The notes beneath the pieces were generated by a model, which saw nothing but the letters and a program-made list of their open reading frames with translations, was not told the DNA's origin and made no database searches. From a virus: a DNA stretch of 34,147 nucleotides. Location: positions 1 through 34,147 of the IMG/VR virus record IMGVR_UViG_3300048772_000102; one strand, written 5' to 3'. Shown here piece by piece: positions 19,609 to 27,149 of this stretch (position 1 is its first letter; each line of letters starts with the position of its first letter). The translations under genes were made by a program, and so were the position numbers.

Positions 19609-20139
19609 TTACACCCTGATCTTCTTACCAATGCAAAACGGACCCACCACTGGCAAGCGGACGCCCTTTGAAAACTGGTTGAATGTCATCAGGCCCTTTG
19701 CTTGAAACTCATAGGGTCCAGGTGTCAACAGCTTAGCCGGTGGCGGCCACTTGGTTGGGTCCGGGTTTTCGTTCGCATTGTTGTACTCGTTCCAAACCAG
19801 CCAAGGTAGATTGCTCTGGTAAGTAAACGTGTATTGCCCTGGCGGCTCGTTGAGCGACAACTTGCTGCCGGCACTGCTCATTATTCCTTCACCGACACGA
19901 CTCCCCGCCATAACCTTTGCACTGGGTGAAGGTGAAGACGATATTTCCATACCAATCGTGCCAGCCAGTGTTGAGAAAGTGGCGCGAGACGCGCCCGACC
20001 ATTCGGGTATTTTTTCCAACACACTGTCGAGCCACTCCATCAAGGCTTGCGAAATTGCCTCTCGCAAGGCTCTGTCCAAGGCGTCACGGTAGCCGCTTAC
20101 ATCGAACCGTGGGGCCACAAATTGTGCCTTGAATTTCAT
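19609..20139 (-). CDS. HK97 gp10-like/minor tail protein candidate
   Basis: 176 residues. A GGAGG site five bases before the ATG supports the start. The N-terminal half is a long helix (YRDALDRALREAISQALMEWLDSVLEKIPEWSG, split by a short turn) followed by beta strands with FTYQSNLPWLVWNEYNNAN and a Pro-rich end. The helix followed by a Y-x-x-x-x-E-x-G-type strand is typical of gp10-like and tail completion proteins. It lies between the tail chaperones and the tape measure. The exact role is inferred from that context. No membrane segment or enzyme motif is seen. Confidence 0.55.
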   Translation of the reverse strand: MKFKAQFVAPRFDVSGYRDALDRALREAISQALMEWLDSVLEKIPEWSGASRATFSTLAGTIGMEISSSPSPSAKVMAGSRVGEGIMSSAGSKLSLNEPPGQYTFTYQSNLPWLVWNEYNNANENPDPTKWPPPAKLLTPGPYEFQAKGLMTFNQFSKGVRLPVVGPFCIGKKIRV

Positions 20140-20204
20140 GTCTGCCTCCGCTTAGGTCAGTAGCCTCCGCACTTACTCCGGCGAGCCTGAACGTCAGAGA
20201 ACCG

Positions 20205-20435
20205 TTAGGGCATCCGTGCCCCCACCATCAGAGCATCCCGCTCCGCTTCATCGTGATCTCTCGTCTGGTGATACGCAATAATCAAGGCTTGCGCCTCCAT
20301 ACCGCATTCATCCCAAGACGATTGGACGCCCGGAGGAAGTATGCCTAGCCGTTCACAGGCTCCCCAGACGACGTATTCGCCGGTTCGCTCACTTGGCCAG
20401 AGCAACTTGCGGCTTCCTGCTGCTGACCAGCAAGA
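20205..20435 (-). CDS. gpT-like extension of the tail chaperone, reached by -1 frameshift
   Basis: This minus-strand frame has no convincing start of its own (the first possible one is a TTG at 20405 inside the gpG-like gene). It is open from just after a stop at 20454-20456 to 20205. It overlaps the end of the gpG-like gene in the -1 frame, the classical gpG-gpGT layout of tail assembly chaperones. A GGTTTTT run at 20435-20441, read as G-GTT-TTT in the zero frame, is the best slip candidate within the permitted interval. Slipping there would fuse 146 gpG residues to 76 more, giving about 222 residues. The extension has WGACERLGILPPGV, MEAQALIIAYHQTRDHDEAER and a helical end, a good match to gpT-like domains that recruit the tape measure protein. 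Confidence 0.6.
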   Translation of the reverse strand, partial: SCWSAAGSRKLLWPSERTGEYVVWGACERLGILPPGVQSSWDECGMEAQALIIAYHQTRDHDEAERDALMVGARMP

Positions 20436-20872
20436 AAAACCGAGCGGGCCTTTTCAAGCTTCTCGTCGTCAAGGCTGTTGGCTTCCAGCACCAGAGCCGT
20501 CACACGGTTGCATTCAAACTGACTGAGGCCGCCGTTTTTCAAGTCGGTCTCCCAGTTGCCCCACGTCTTCGGGTTGTTGATGTCAGCCGTGTCCCACTCG
20601 ATCTCGGTGGGTTCAAGAGTCTTGATGACCATGTAGCCGAGCCGCTTGCTGCTCCACTGCGCCATGACTTGTTTGTAGGTGGCGTCAGTCGTATTCGGAA
20701 TGAAGCCGTCCTTGGTCAGCTTGCCCGGTGCTTTCGGCAGCGGACAGATGACATTGAATTCGGTCATGTCTTTCAGGCTCTTTGCCCGAAACACGATTTG
20801 CGATTCGCCACGAGGCAGAACCAGGATCGTTTCACGAGACAGACTGTTGGGGTCGATACCAGCGATTTTCAT
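20345..20872 (-). CDS. Tail assembly chaperone (gpG-like)
   Basis: 175 residues. It begins MKIAGIDPN and contains LVLPRGESQIVFRAKSL, then a Lys/Pro-rich region with PGKLTKDG, and ends with the helix LSQFECNRVTALVLEANSL and a Gln/Ala/Ser-rich tail. It lies between the tail tube and the gp10-like/tape measure genes, which is where gpG-like chaperones always occur. A GGGAG site lies eight bases before the ATG. A second frame continues past its end (see the gpT-like entry). Together they would help load the tape measure protein and are normally absent from virions. A strong palindromic hairpin precedes the gene. The fold was not confirmed by sequence comparison, so the call rests on context and overlap. 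Confidence 0.75.
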   Translation of the reverse strand: MKIAGIDPNSLSRETILVLPRGESQIVFRAKSLKDMTEFNVICPLPKAPGKLTKDGFIPNTTDATYKQVMAQWSSKRLGYMVIKTLEPTEIEWDTADINNPKTWGNWETDLKNGGLSQFECNRVTALVLEANSLDDEKLEKARSVFLAGQQQEAASCSGQVSEPANTSSGEPVNG

Positions 20873-20923
20873 GTGCGTTTCTCCCTCGCAATGATAAGTA
20901 AACAGGAAAAGGAAAGGAAAGAT

Positions 20924-20951
20924 GGCAGCCCGGCACCGGTGCCGGGCTGCC
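20924..20951 (-). terminator. Perfect palindromic hairpin after the tail tube gene
   Basis: A 28-base perfect palindrome with a CCGG-rich core lies between the tail tube stop at 21025 and the chaperone start at 20872. On the minus strand it is followed by ATCTTTCCTTTCC, a T-rich tail. It would reduce transcription of the downstream tail genes relative to the very abundant tube protein. Confidence 0.8.
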
Positions 20952-21024
20952 TATAGCTCCAATCATGTAGGTTGAAGCAACCGGTCTCAAAGGACCGGGG
21001 AGTCGTTCGGATTCGGCATCGGGC

Positions 21025-22215
21025 TTACTGCGGGACGCGATACACTTCGGCTTCGGTGATATTGCACTTGCCGTTGACCGAGATCATGGCCTTCTGGAAG
21101 TCGATTTCTTTCGTCTCCACTCGATAGTCGGGGAAGACCGTGTACTCGATGTCCTGACTGGAACACGGCGGGACATACTCGATCTGGACTTGCACGCTAT
21201 ACGGCTGGCACGGGTCCACCGGGTCCGACGTAACCCACTCGGCCGCACCGAGTTCTCCCTTGAGGGCGTCGATGGGGCTCAGGGGCTCGCCGGTGCCAGT
21301 CGTGATGTGCTCGTAGACGGCCTCAAACTTCATGTCCACGGGCACTTCGTTGCCTTCACGCACGGCGTCCAGGTTGCCACGTTCCAGGTCGTACTTGTAT
21401 TCCTTCTTTTCGGTATAGGTCAGGTTGCCTTCACCGATCTTGATGGCCAACTGCTGGGCCTGGAAGGTAATCACGTCGCCAACGGCATACGTGCTCGATG
21501 CCGCGCCGATGGCCGGCGAAAAGGTGATCGAAGCTGTCTGGTCCGGCGAAGTGCCAACCTGAATTTCAGTCACCGTGACAGCCGTAGACGAGCTACCAGT
21601 TAGCGCTAAACCGTTGCCGACAAGCAGTTGTTGCGGGGCGTTTCCGAGCGCGCCCTGGAACTCAACAGTCCAATAAGCCGGGCCGACCGGACCACTGGGA
21701 CCGGTGGGGCCAAGTTCAGACGGTTGGTAAGTCGCGACGAAACAGTTGGCAAGACCTATCAGCGAATTCAAAGCCGATTGCACGGCCGATGCTGACGCAT
21801 TGTAAGCGATAGGAATGGTCGTCAACTCACCGAAGGACAGCGTAAACGTGCCGCCTGTCGGCTCATCGGCCTCGGAACCGGTCGGGCCGGTCGGACCTGT
21901 GCCGCCAGTGACTACGCCGGGCAACTTGATTTGCTGTATTTCATTTGTGCCGACACCCGTGGCCTGTACGCGGGACTGGACGACGTGGACCGGGTTGTTG
22001 GCTTCCGAGGCCAGCGTGAAGCGGGCACCGACAGGAATCTTCTGATGATTCTTCGCACGCGGAATATAGACACTACTCACGTCAAGCGACGTGTCGCCGT
22101 TCACGGCGGCGGTCGTGGCAACTTCGGCGGTAGCGCCGTCGCCGCCTACGACAGAGGGCAGCCCGAGGCCGTCCGAAAGGGTGATCGTGCAATAACGTAA
22201 CTCGATACGAGCCAT
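21025..22215 (-). CDS. Major tail tube protein with inserted beta domain
   Basis: 396 residues. The N-terminal ~90 residues and the C-terminal ~130 form one tube-like unit: it opens MARIELRYCTITLSDG and closes with ERGNLDAVREGNEVPVDMKF, a Cys-containing YVPPC segment and a KAMISVNGKCNI end. Between them about 130 residues form a separate module, GGTFTLSFGELTTIPIAY, NASASAVQSALN, WTVEFQGALGNAPQQL and VTVTEIQVGTSPDQ, flanked by GPTGPTG and GPTGPSGPVGP linkers. That module is a repeat-like beta domain of phage and environmental bacterial surface proteins. The GAGAGAA site precedes the ATG. Position before the chaperones fits the tube protein. The insertion would sit on the outside of the tube. 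Tube identity rests on position and architecture. Confidence 0.75.
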   Translation of the reverse strand: MARIELRYCTITLSDGLGLPSVVGGDGATAEVATTAAVNGDTSLDVSSVYIPRAKNHQKIPVGARFTLASEANNPVHVVQSRVQATGVGTNEIQQIKLPGVVTGGTGPTGPTGSEADEPTGGTFTLSFGELTTIPIAYNASASAVQSALNSLIGLANCFVATYQPSELGPTGPSGPVGPAYWTVEFQGALGNAPQQLLVGNGLALTGSSSTAVTVTEIQVGTSPDQTASITFSPAIGAASSTYAVGDVITFQAQQLAIKIGEGNLTYTEKKEYKYDLERGNLDAVREGNEVPVDMKFEAVYEHITTGTGEPLSPIDALKGELGAAEWVTSDPVDPCQPYSVQVQIEYVPPCSSQDIEYTVFPDYRVETKEIDFQKAMISVNGKCNITEAEVYRVPQ

Positions 22216-22256
22216 GATTGGTTCTCTCTTTTATTGGTTGAAGGAAGCTGGGTCGC

Positions 22257-22952
22257 CTACACGTAAGGCTGCCCATCGTTCGTGAGATACAACAAGTACC
22301 GGGCATCCACAAGAGACTGCTTGACCCGGTTAGTCAAGTCCGCCTGTCCAAAGTGCATAACTCGCACCGCATCGCCGCGCTTATTGCGAGGCTCCATGAC
22401 GCCGATGCAGACAGTTTCATCGTCGCCCGGCAGGCCGCCAAACTGGTAGATGGGAATTGGGGCGTCCATAGCGGTTTGGAAAGCACCGATTACCGCTAAA
22501 ATGGCGTAGTTGTTTTTGCCAACCTCATACCGGCTGACAAACAAGGCGTTCATGTCAACCGAAAGTTCGTAGTAGGCAGTCGTCACGCTCAGGTCACGAG
22601 TAAATGGTCCAGTTATTCGGATTTCAACCCGGTCGGTTGAATCCATAAACTCCGTTGTCCGTTCATCAAGACCTTCCACCAAACAAGGTATCTTGTTAGC
22701 CTTTGCCACGCCCTTCATTAGAGTGGCCAACGAAGCAAAAACCCACCGTACCCAGTTAGGGTTAGGTGTCCCTATGGTTACTGTTTTTGTTTTGAAGTTC
22801 GGGCTGCTCAGATTAAAGGGAACACTTACGGGCGGGTAAGGCGGTCCCGGCGCTACTCCCCCTGTATTCGGTTGTGACGGTTGGACCGGAGCCGGACCCG
22901 GTTCCAGTGTGACAGGATAGGGTGCTCGCGTCTCGCCTGTTGGTAGACTCAT
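22257..22952 (-). CDS. Tail terminator/tail completion candidate
   Basis: 231 residues. The first ~45 residues are Pro/Gly-rich and disordered, unusual for tail terminators. The folded part opens WVRWVFASLATLMKGVAKANKIPCLVEGLDERT, continues with beta strands (VEIRITGPFTRDLSVTTAYY, DMNALFVSRYE) and ends with LVDARYLLYLTNDGQPYV. A GGGAG site lies before the ATG. Its place between the neck protein and the tail tube gene is that of tail terminator proteins, so this is the most economical call. No sequence motif proves it. Confidence 0.6.
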   Translation of the reverse strand: MSLPTGETRAPYPVTLEPGPAPVQPSQPNTGGVAPGPPYPPVSVPFNLSSPNFKTKTVTIGTPNPNWVRWVFASLATLMKGVAKANKIPCLVEGLDERTTEFMDSTDRVEIRITGPFTRDLSVTTAYYELSVDMNALFVSRYEVGKNNYAILAVIGAFQTAMDAPIPIYQFGGLPGDDETVCIGVMEPRNKRGDAVRVMHFGQADLTNRVKQSLVDARYLLYLTNDGQPYV

Positions 22953-22963
22953 TTGACTTCTCC

Positions 22964-23470
22964 CTATTCGCTTTCGGCGTTGTCGGCAGGTGTCAAGGCG
23001 TCCGCCGATTCAAGGCCAAGAATGTCCATGCCCTCTGTTCGGCCACGTAATTCTTTTCCGACAATAATCCAAGCACTCTTGTATCCGTACTCGTTAATGT
23101 TGTCTATGTCGTAGTGTCTATTGTCGAAAACGATCCAGTCGTCCTTCTCAATCATGTGGCCTTTCGGCAAGTCCCTGGCATCAATTAGGAAGGTACGTTT
23201 GCCAACGTCGAAGCCCCCGCCTTGCACCATCTGTTTCTGAGCGGTGATAAGCGAAATACTCTGCTTGGCGTCTCTCGTGACTTCTTCCGGCAAGACTGCT
23301 GCTCGCCGTATTAGCCACGTATGATTTTCGTAGGAAGGTGCCCCAGTCTTAGGGTCCGCCGTCACGTCGCCTTTTCGACGAAGCAAAATCGGAGCGCCAT
23401 ACTGCCTTTTCATGGCATAGATGTTATGCGCTACGTGACTGTTCGTTATGTAGTTGTACGGCGGTTTCAT
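22964..23470 (-). CDS. Head-tail joining (neck) protein
   Basis: 168 residues. The pattern matches phage neck/head closure proteins: MKRQYGAPILLRRKG, then ADPKTGAPSYENHTWLIRRA, a VLPEEVTRDAKQSIS segment, GGGFDVGKRTFLIDARDLP, IEKDDWIVFDNRHYDI and a YGYKSAWIIVGKELRG end. These are two-layer beta folds that close the head channel and accept the tail. AAGGGA precedes the ATG by six bases. It lies immediately after the small membrane protein and ahead of the tail terminator, as expected for a head-tail joining gene. The C-terminus is Asp/Glu/Ala-rich and probably disordered. Confidence 0.8.
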   Translation of the reverse strand: MKPPYNYITNSHVAHNIYAMKRQYGAPILLRRKGDVTADPKTGAPSYENHTWLIRRAAVLPEEVTRDAKQSISLITAQKQMVQGGGFDVGKRTFLIDARDLPKGHMIEKDDWIVFDNRHYDIDNINEYGYKSAWIIVGKELRGRTEGMDILGLESADALTPADNAESE

Positions 23471-23485
23471 GTTCGTTCCCTTGGC

Positions 23486-23779
23486 TTATTCTTTGCTGTG
23501 TTCCTTCAAAGAGCGGTCAAACTTACTACCCAACCGTTCGTCAAGAGCCCGTTCCAATCGCTCCATGACGTTTGTGTTCTTTGTTATGACTACGAAGCAT
23601 CGTTCGACCATCGGCAGCAATACGTTGCGCTGATCGTCTTCGAGTCGGTCGATTCTACTGCCCATGCGTGTCTCGCGATTCCATCCTTGCCAAAGTAGGT
23701 ACACCACAACTAAGACCAGCGGACCATATTGCTTGAGCAACGGGAAAATTTCAGTGAAAGTTACATCCGCGAAAAGCAT
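23486..23779 (-). CDS. Small one-transmembrane protein, holin-like
   Basis: 97 residues. One hydrophobic segment at about residues 17-32 (YGPLVLVVVYLLWQGW) follows a short N-terminus and precedes a polar, charged helical region (RIDRLEDD, MERLERALDERLG). This is the shape of class III holins and phage membrane-anchored coiled coils. GGAGG precedes the ATG by seven bases. It lies between the coat gene and the neck gene, an odd place for a holin, so a structural or membrane-attachment role remains possible. No lysin is seen beside it. Confidence 0.55.
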   Translation of the reverse strand: MLFADVTFTEIFPLLKQYGPLVLVVVYLLWQGWNRETRMGSRIDRLEDDQRNVLLPMVERCFVVITKNTNVMERLERALDERLGSKFDRSLKEHSKE

Positions 23780-23808
23780 TGCCGTGCCTCCATGTGAAAA
23801 GATAAAGG

Positions 23809-23838
23809 CCGCCCACCCGGATTGCTCCGGGCGGGCGG
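23809..23838 (-). terminator. Hairpin terminator after the major capsid gene
   Basis: A 12-base GC stem with one G.T pair and a six-base loop lies about 60 bases after the coat stop at 23902. On the minus strand it is followed by CCTTTATCTTTTC, typical of an intrinsic terminator limiting readthrough from the highly expressed coat gene. Confidence 0.75.
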
Positions 23839-23901
23839 ATTCTTGTTTAGACGCACAGCGTCAGAACTCGGCAATAACCTAAGCTGTTGCCGAGAACGCG
23901 C

Positions 23902-25309
23902 TTAGCCTTGGAGCACGACGGCGAGGTTGGTGTCCAACACCGCGACACCCGCGAGGATGTCCAGGTTGACCACGGTGCCGCCGTTGGCGATGCTGTACTG
24001 CATCGAAACTCGCATGGCGATGTCGTTGTAGACACCGACATGGCTCAACACGCCCATCGCGTTGTTGGGAATGGCCAAGGGCCGTGTCACGAGAGCGATG
24101 GCGTTGCGATGGAACGCGAGGTTCATCGCACCGGCAGGGCCGGGGAACGCCAACTGGCCGCCCGTCAGGGCACCGACCAGGGGCCGGTCGAGAATGACGG
24201 TAACGGCGCTGCCGTTGGACGGGTCCAGGTAGGACTCGATCACGGTGTAATTGACACGGGCCGAAGGAGTCGTGCCGAAAGAGAGCAACTGACCCACGGC
24301 CGGAGCCGCGAAAGTCGGGTCGCCCGCGTGGGCCACGAGAACGATGCCGGCCACGTAGCCAGCCGCATAGGCCGCGCCGGTCGCGCAAGCCTTGTAAATG
24401 GCTACGGCCGCACCTGCGGCGGTGGCGTACTTGTTGGGCTCGTTCAGGTCGATGGCCGTGGACGGGGCCGCGCCGGTGACGGCTGTAATCCACGTCGGCT
24501 GGTCGTTGCCGGACACGACGGCGAACTCGCCGACATTGGCGGTGTAGGACGCCGTGAGGGTCACGCCGTCATTACCGTTGCCGGTGACCTGGGTCACGCC
24601 AGACGCCACGGCACTCGTCACGGTGCCGGCCACAACGTCGGTCGGAGCCGCGCTGTTGACGTTCTGGTCCATGTACGTGTCGAAGCCGAGGATACGGCCG
24701 AGAGTCGCACTCTCCAACGCCGTACCGAAGTCACCGCGCTGCTGAGCCGCGATGAACAACTCGTTCTTCAACAGGGCGGTTTCGCTGATCGGGGCCAACA
24801 CGAGGTTGCGGCCTTCCAGCGGAGCCTTGTTGACGTTGAGTGTCTGGCGGGCTTCCAGCACGTAATCCTTGCTGTTCGCGGCACTCAGGTTGCCGAGACG
24901 GCCAACGCGAGCATACGGGTTGCCAACGTAGGTCGGAACGCCGTTGACGCCGCCGTTGAGGAATTGGTGAACCTGACCGAGCACAGCGCGGTCAACCGAC
25001 CGGGCAATCGTAATCATACCGGGCCGGAGGTAGATGTCCACCAAGTCTTGGAAGGACTGGCTGGCCTCGCCGTCCAGAATGGTGAAGCTGTTGTAGAACC
25101 ACTGGTTCAACGGCACTTGCACGTTGGTCGCCTGGGCGTCCTGATTGCTCAGGGCGATCCCGTCCGCCTTGCGGCGAATCTGGAAGGTGCCCGGCCGACG
25201 TGTGTTCACAACGTCGCCGAATTGGCGAATTTCATTCTCGAAGTCCCTGTGAACGAGGTTCGCAATGACCATATTCTCTTGAAGGATTGCGAGCCCCTCG
25301 TTTGCCCAA
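23902..25309 (-). CDS. Major capsid protein, exon 2 (P22 coat-type)
   Basis: This is the main coat exon. The first exon lies at 25985-26052, and the join gives 491 residues. Taken alone, an ATG at 25272 appears to start a 456-residue protein, but that start has no ribosome site and truncates the conserved N-terminus. Upstream of it the frame stays open and reads WANEGLAILQEN, the missing part of a P22-type coat N-terminus. It continues ANLVHRDFENEIRQFGD and NTRRPGTFQIRR, then a DLVDIYLRPGM helix, a region matching an inserted I-domain-like segment, and a conserved C-terminal beta layer. Residues of the HK97 fold would form the icosahedral shell. It is followed by a terminator. Splice sites are described in the intron entry. 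Confidence 0.9.
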
Positions 25310-25984
25310 CGATCTGTTACCCATTCGAGGGATGGGGTAAGTCATTTCTGCTTACCTCTGCATGTCGCCATGCAGATCAGACTATATCTTCACCCGTTGC
25401 TTGGCAAATCGTATGCAGCATTCAAGTCGCCTTAAATGGCCTGCCGATTCGTCTCGCAAAGTATGGTTGCAATAAAGACAAATAACACCAACGACTTTGC
25501 TACCTATGTGGTGGATATGTTTGTGAGTCTGTTTCTCAAACTCACGACCACAACACTCGCAAGTTTTTGCAGCGTAATACTTCTCAGCCTCGGCCCGTGT
25601 AATCTTGTAACGAGACATGGCTTTATGAAGACGCTGACAACTCTTGCAGTAGCTATATGGCTTTCCACTTATGTTGGCAAAATCACTGACAGGCTTCCAC
25701 TGGTTACAGTCAGAGCAATGTGTCAAACCGTCTTTGACGGTTCGTATCCAGCGCTCCTGTGAATCTGACCAATGGTAGCCAACTGTATCTTTATGCTTCC
25801 TCTGCTTCTTCGGGGCGGTGCGTGTAGTCGTTGAGGGTTCCCTTGCGGGCCTTCCCTGCTGATTGTCCGCAGCAACTAGATTTTTACGATCAGTTAATTC
25901 GTACTGTTGCATACTCGGAGATTCCAGCATATAGCACCGTTTATTAGTTGCACGTCACCGTGCAAGGAACCTTGGGTCTATCTA
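25310..25984 (-). ncRNA. Group I intron in the major capsid gene
   Basis: 675 nt between GGAACU (end of exon 1, 25990-25985) and UUGGG (start of exon 2). P1: exon GGAACU pairs with intron GGUUCC (25972-25967) with the obligatory U.G at the splice site. P10: intron CCCAA (25977-25973) pairs with exon 2 UUGGG. The intron ends in G. P2 is a 7-base stem with a GUGA loop (25949-25966). P3 pairs CGGUGC (25940-25935) with GCACCG (25821-25816). The conserved R-like element CAACGACUACACG lies at about 25820-25833 and an AAAGAUACAGUUGG element, the P7 partner, at 25779-25792. A P9-type hairpin with a GCGA loop lies at 25358-25375, with a second stem at 25336-25356. Both tetraloops are GNRA. The structure is inferred by eye, but splice-site agreement is strong. 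The intron carries an endonuclease ORF. Confidence 0.92.
25382..25930 (-). CDS. Intron-encoded endonuclease VII-type homing endonuclease
   Basis: 182 residues from ATG 25930; no ribosome site is clear. The catalytic part begins near residue 66: CSDCNQWKPVSDF, then YCKSCQRLHKAM (a zinc-binding CxxC pair), then CECCGREFEKQTHKHIHHIG, VVGVICLYCNHTL and a helical end. This is the endonuclease VII/HNH layout: zinc cysteines, the His-His catalytic pair and the Asn-His before the last helix. Such enzymes cut an intronless allele near the insertion site and spread the intron. The first ~60 residues overlap the ribozyme core (P3-P7), so a shorter protein is possible; a TTG at about residue 68 (GLTHCSDC) is one alternative. 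Confidence 0.8.
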   Translation of the reverse strand: MLESPSMQQYELTDRKNLVAADNQQGRPAREPSTTTRTAPKKQRKHKDTVGYHWSDSQERWIRTVKDGLTHCSDCNQWKPVSDFANISGKPYSYCKSCQRLHKAMSRYKITRAEAEKYYAAKTCECCGREFEKQTHKHIHHIGSKVVGVICLYCNHTLRDESAGHLRRLECCIRFAKQRVKI

Positions 25985-26052
25985 AGTTCCGGGATGAACG
26001 CCGTGTTGTCGTTAGCAAAGCAAACGAGACGAGCGCGATAGTTAGGATTCAT
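25985..26052 (-). CDS. Major capsid protein, exon 1
   Basis: 68 nt encode 22 residues and two thirds of a 23rd codon. The ATG at 26052 has GGAG seven bases upstream. The peptide begins MNPNYRARLVCF and ends FIPE; the split Leu codon is completed by the first base of exon 2, giving FIPEL-WANEGL. FIPEL followed by a W-A-x-x-x-L-x-I-L helix is the usual beginning of P22-type coat proteins, so the join is natural. Without splicing, the frame hits a stop at the first intron codons, so the intron must be removed to make the coat protein. The RARLVCF segment is also in the scaffold N-terminus. Confidence 0.9.
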
Positions 26053-26215
26053 TTCAAAACTCCGTGTTGTTGATCTAAAGAAACGCCAACGGGCCGCCCA
26101 CATAGGCAACCTATAGTCGCAGCGTTTTCAGAACGACTGGGGCCGTCTGAAAGGCGACCCGTTGAAATCAGATGTCAAACCCCCTGATCTTCAACGCCGG
26201 GCGAGGCCAACTGGC

Positions 26216-27121
26216 CTAGACATTCCGGCGCTTGTCACGTCGAAGGCCGAGCAATTCAGGGTTCTTTGCTCGAATATCGGCATACTGCTGCGGTGTGAGG
26301 TTCTTCACATCCACCTTGCCGGTACTTCCCAGCGCGGTGCCGCCTGTGACTGAACTCGAACCAATGCCCGAGACCACTCCGCTCTTGAACAAGTTGCCGT
26401 AAATGGCGGCCAACTCTTTCATTCGCTTCACGGCCGATTCAGGCGTGTGTAAGGTGATAACCGGCTCTCCCGTTGTGGGATCGGTGTCAGGGAAATCGAC
26501 TACCACCTTGAACTTGCCGGTGCCCTTGCCGGTCTTCTCGTCCGTGACTTCGTTGATACGAGTCATCTGACGGAGAATCGTCACGACTTGGGCCGGCTGG
26601 AAAGAATCGCCGGTCACGGCGGCATCCTGCAACGCCCGTTCGACCATGCTTTCCCGAAAACGGTTTTCCCACTGGACGCGACCCTTCTTTTCCTCTTCGA
26701 GTTTGGTCTGGTACTGCTCTTCCAACTGTTTGCGGTCGTGGGCGGCTTGCTGATCCTTGGTCCGTGTCTCCTTCTGCATGTCTTCCAACCGTTGAGCCAG
26801 TTGCTCGCGCTCCTGGGTCGTCAGGTTCTTGCTGGTGAGCGTCTCTTCCAACGTCTGTTGGATTTTGACGACCTGGGCTTGATGCTTCCGGCGATCCTCA
26901 GCCAGAATCTTATTCAAGTCTTCCTGCGTAAACTTGGCGGGCTCTTGGATGTTCAAACCAGCGCCGCCGGCGGCAGCGGCAGCGGCAGCAGCCTGTGCCT
27001 TCGCATCGGCAGCAGCCTTGGCGGCAGCAGCCTGAGCGGCGGCAGCGGCAGCAGCCTGAGCGGCGGCATCGTCACCATCGAAACAAACCAAACGAGCGCG
27101 ATTGATAAAGCTGTTCAACAT
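26216..27121 (-). CDS. Capsid scaffolding protein
   Basis: 301 residues. The first ~14 residues are MLNSFINRARLVCF, with RARLVCF shared with the coat protein. An Ala-rich stretch follows (about residues 18-50), then a long charged coiled coil (FTQEDLNKILAEDRRKHQAQ, QEREQLAQRLEDMQKE, KQLEEQYQTKLEEEKKG) and a polar C-terminus with DKRRNV. Length, charge and position upstream of the coat gene are those of scaffolding proteins, which guide coat assembly and then leave the procapsid. AGAGGT precedes the ATG. The basic C-terminus is typical of coat-binding scaffold ends. No protease motif is present. A perfect inverted repeat overlaps the stop region. Confidence 0.85.
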   Translation of the reverse strand: MLNSFINRARLVCFDGDDAAAQAAAAAAAQAAAAKAAADAKAQAAAAAAAAGGAGLNIQEPAKFTQEDLNKILAEDRRKHQAQVVKIQQTLEETLTSKNLTTQEREQLAQRLEDMQKETRTKDQQAAHDRKQLEEQYQTKLEEEKKGRVQWENRFRESMVERALQDAAVTGDSFQPAQVVTILRQMTRINEVTDEKTGKGTGKFKVVVDFPDTDPTTGEPVITLHTPESAVKRMKELAAIYGNLFKSGVVSGIGSSSVTGGTALGSTGKVDVKNLTPQQYADIRAKNPELLGLRRDKRRNV

Positions 27122-27149
27122 TTCAAACCTCTAACGCCCCACTACTGTA

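Noticed and set aside
23887-25485. Long plus-strand ORF antisense to the coat gene
   Set aside because: It mirrors the minus-strand coat frame and the intron in GC-rich DNA. It has no ribosome site and an Arg/His/Val/Gly-rich translation typical of antisense shadows.
25310-25984. Intein in the coat protein instead of an intron
   Set aside because: A stop codon follows exon 1 immediately in frame, so the insert cannot be translated through. Splice-site pairings fit a group I intron.
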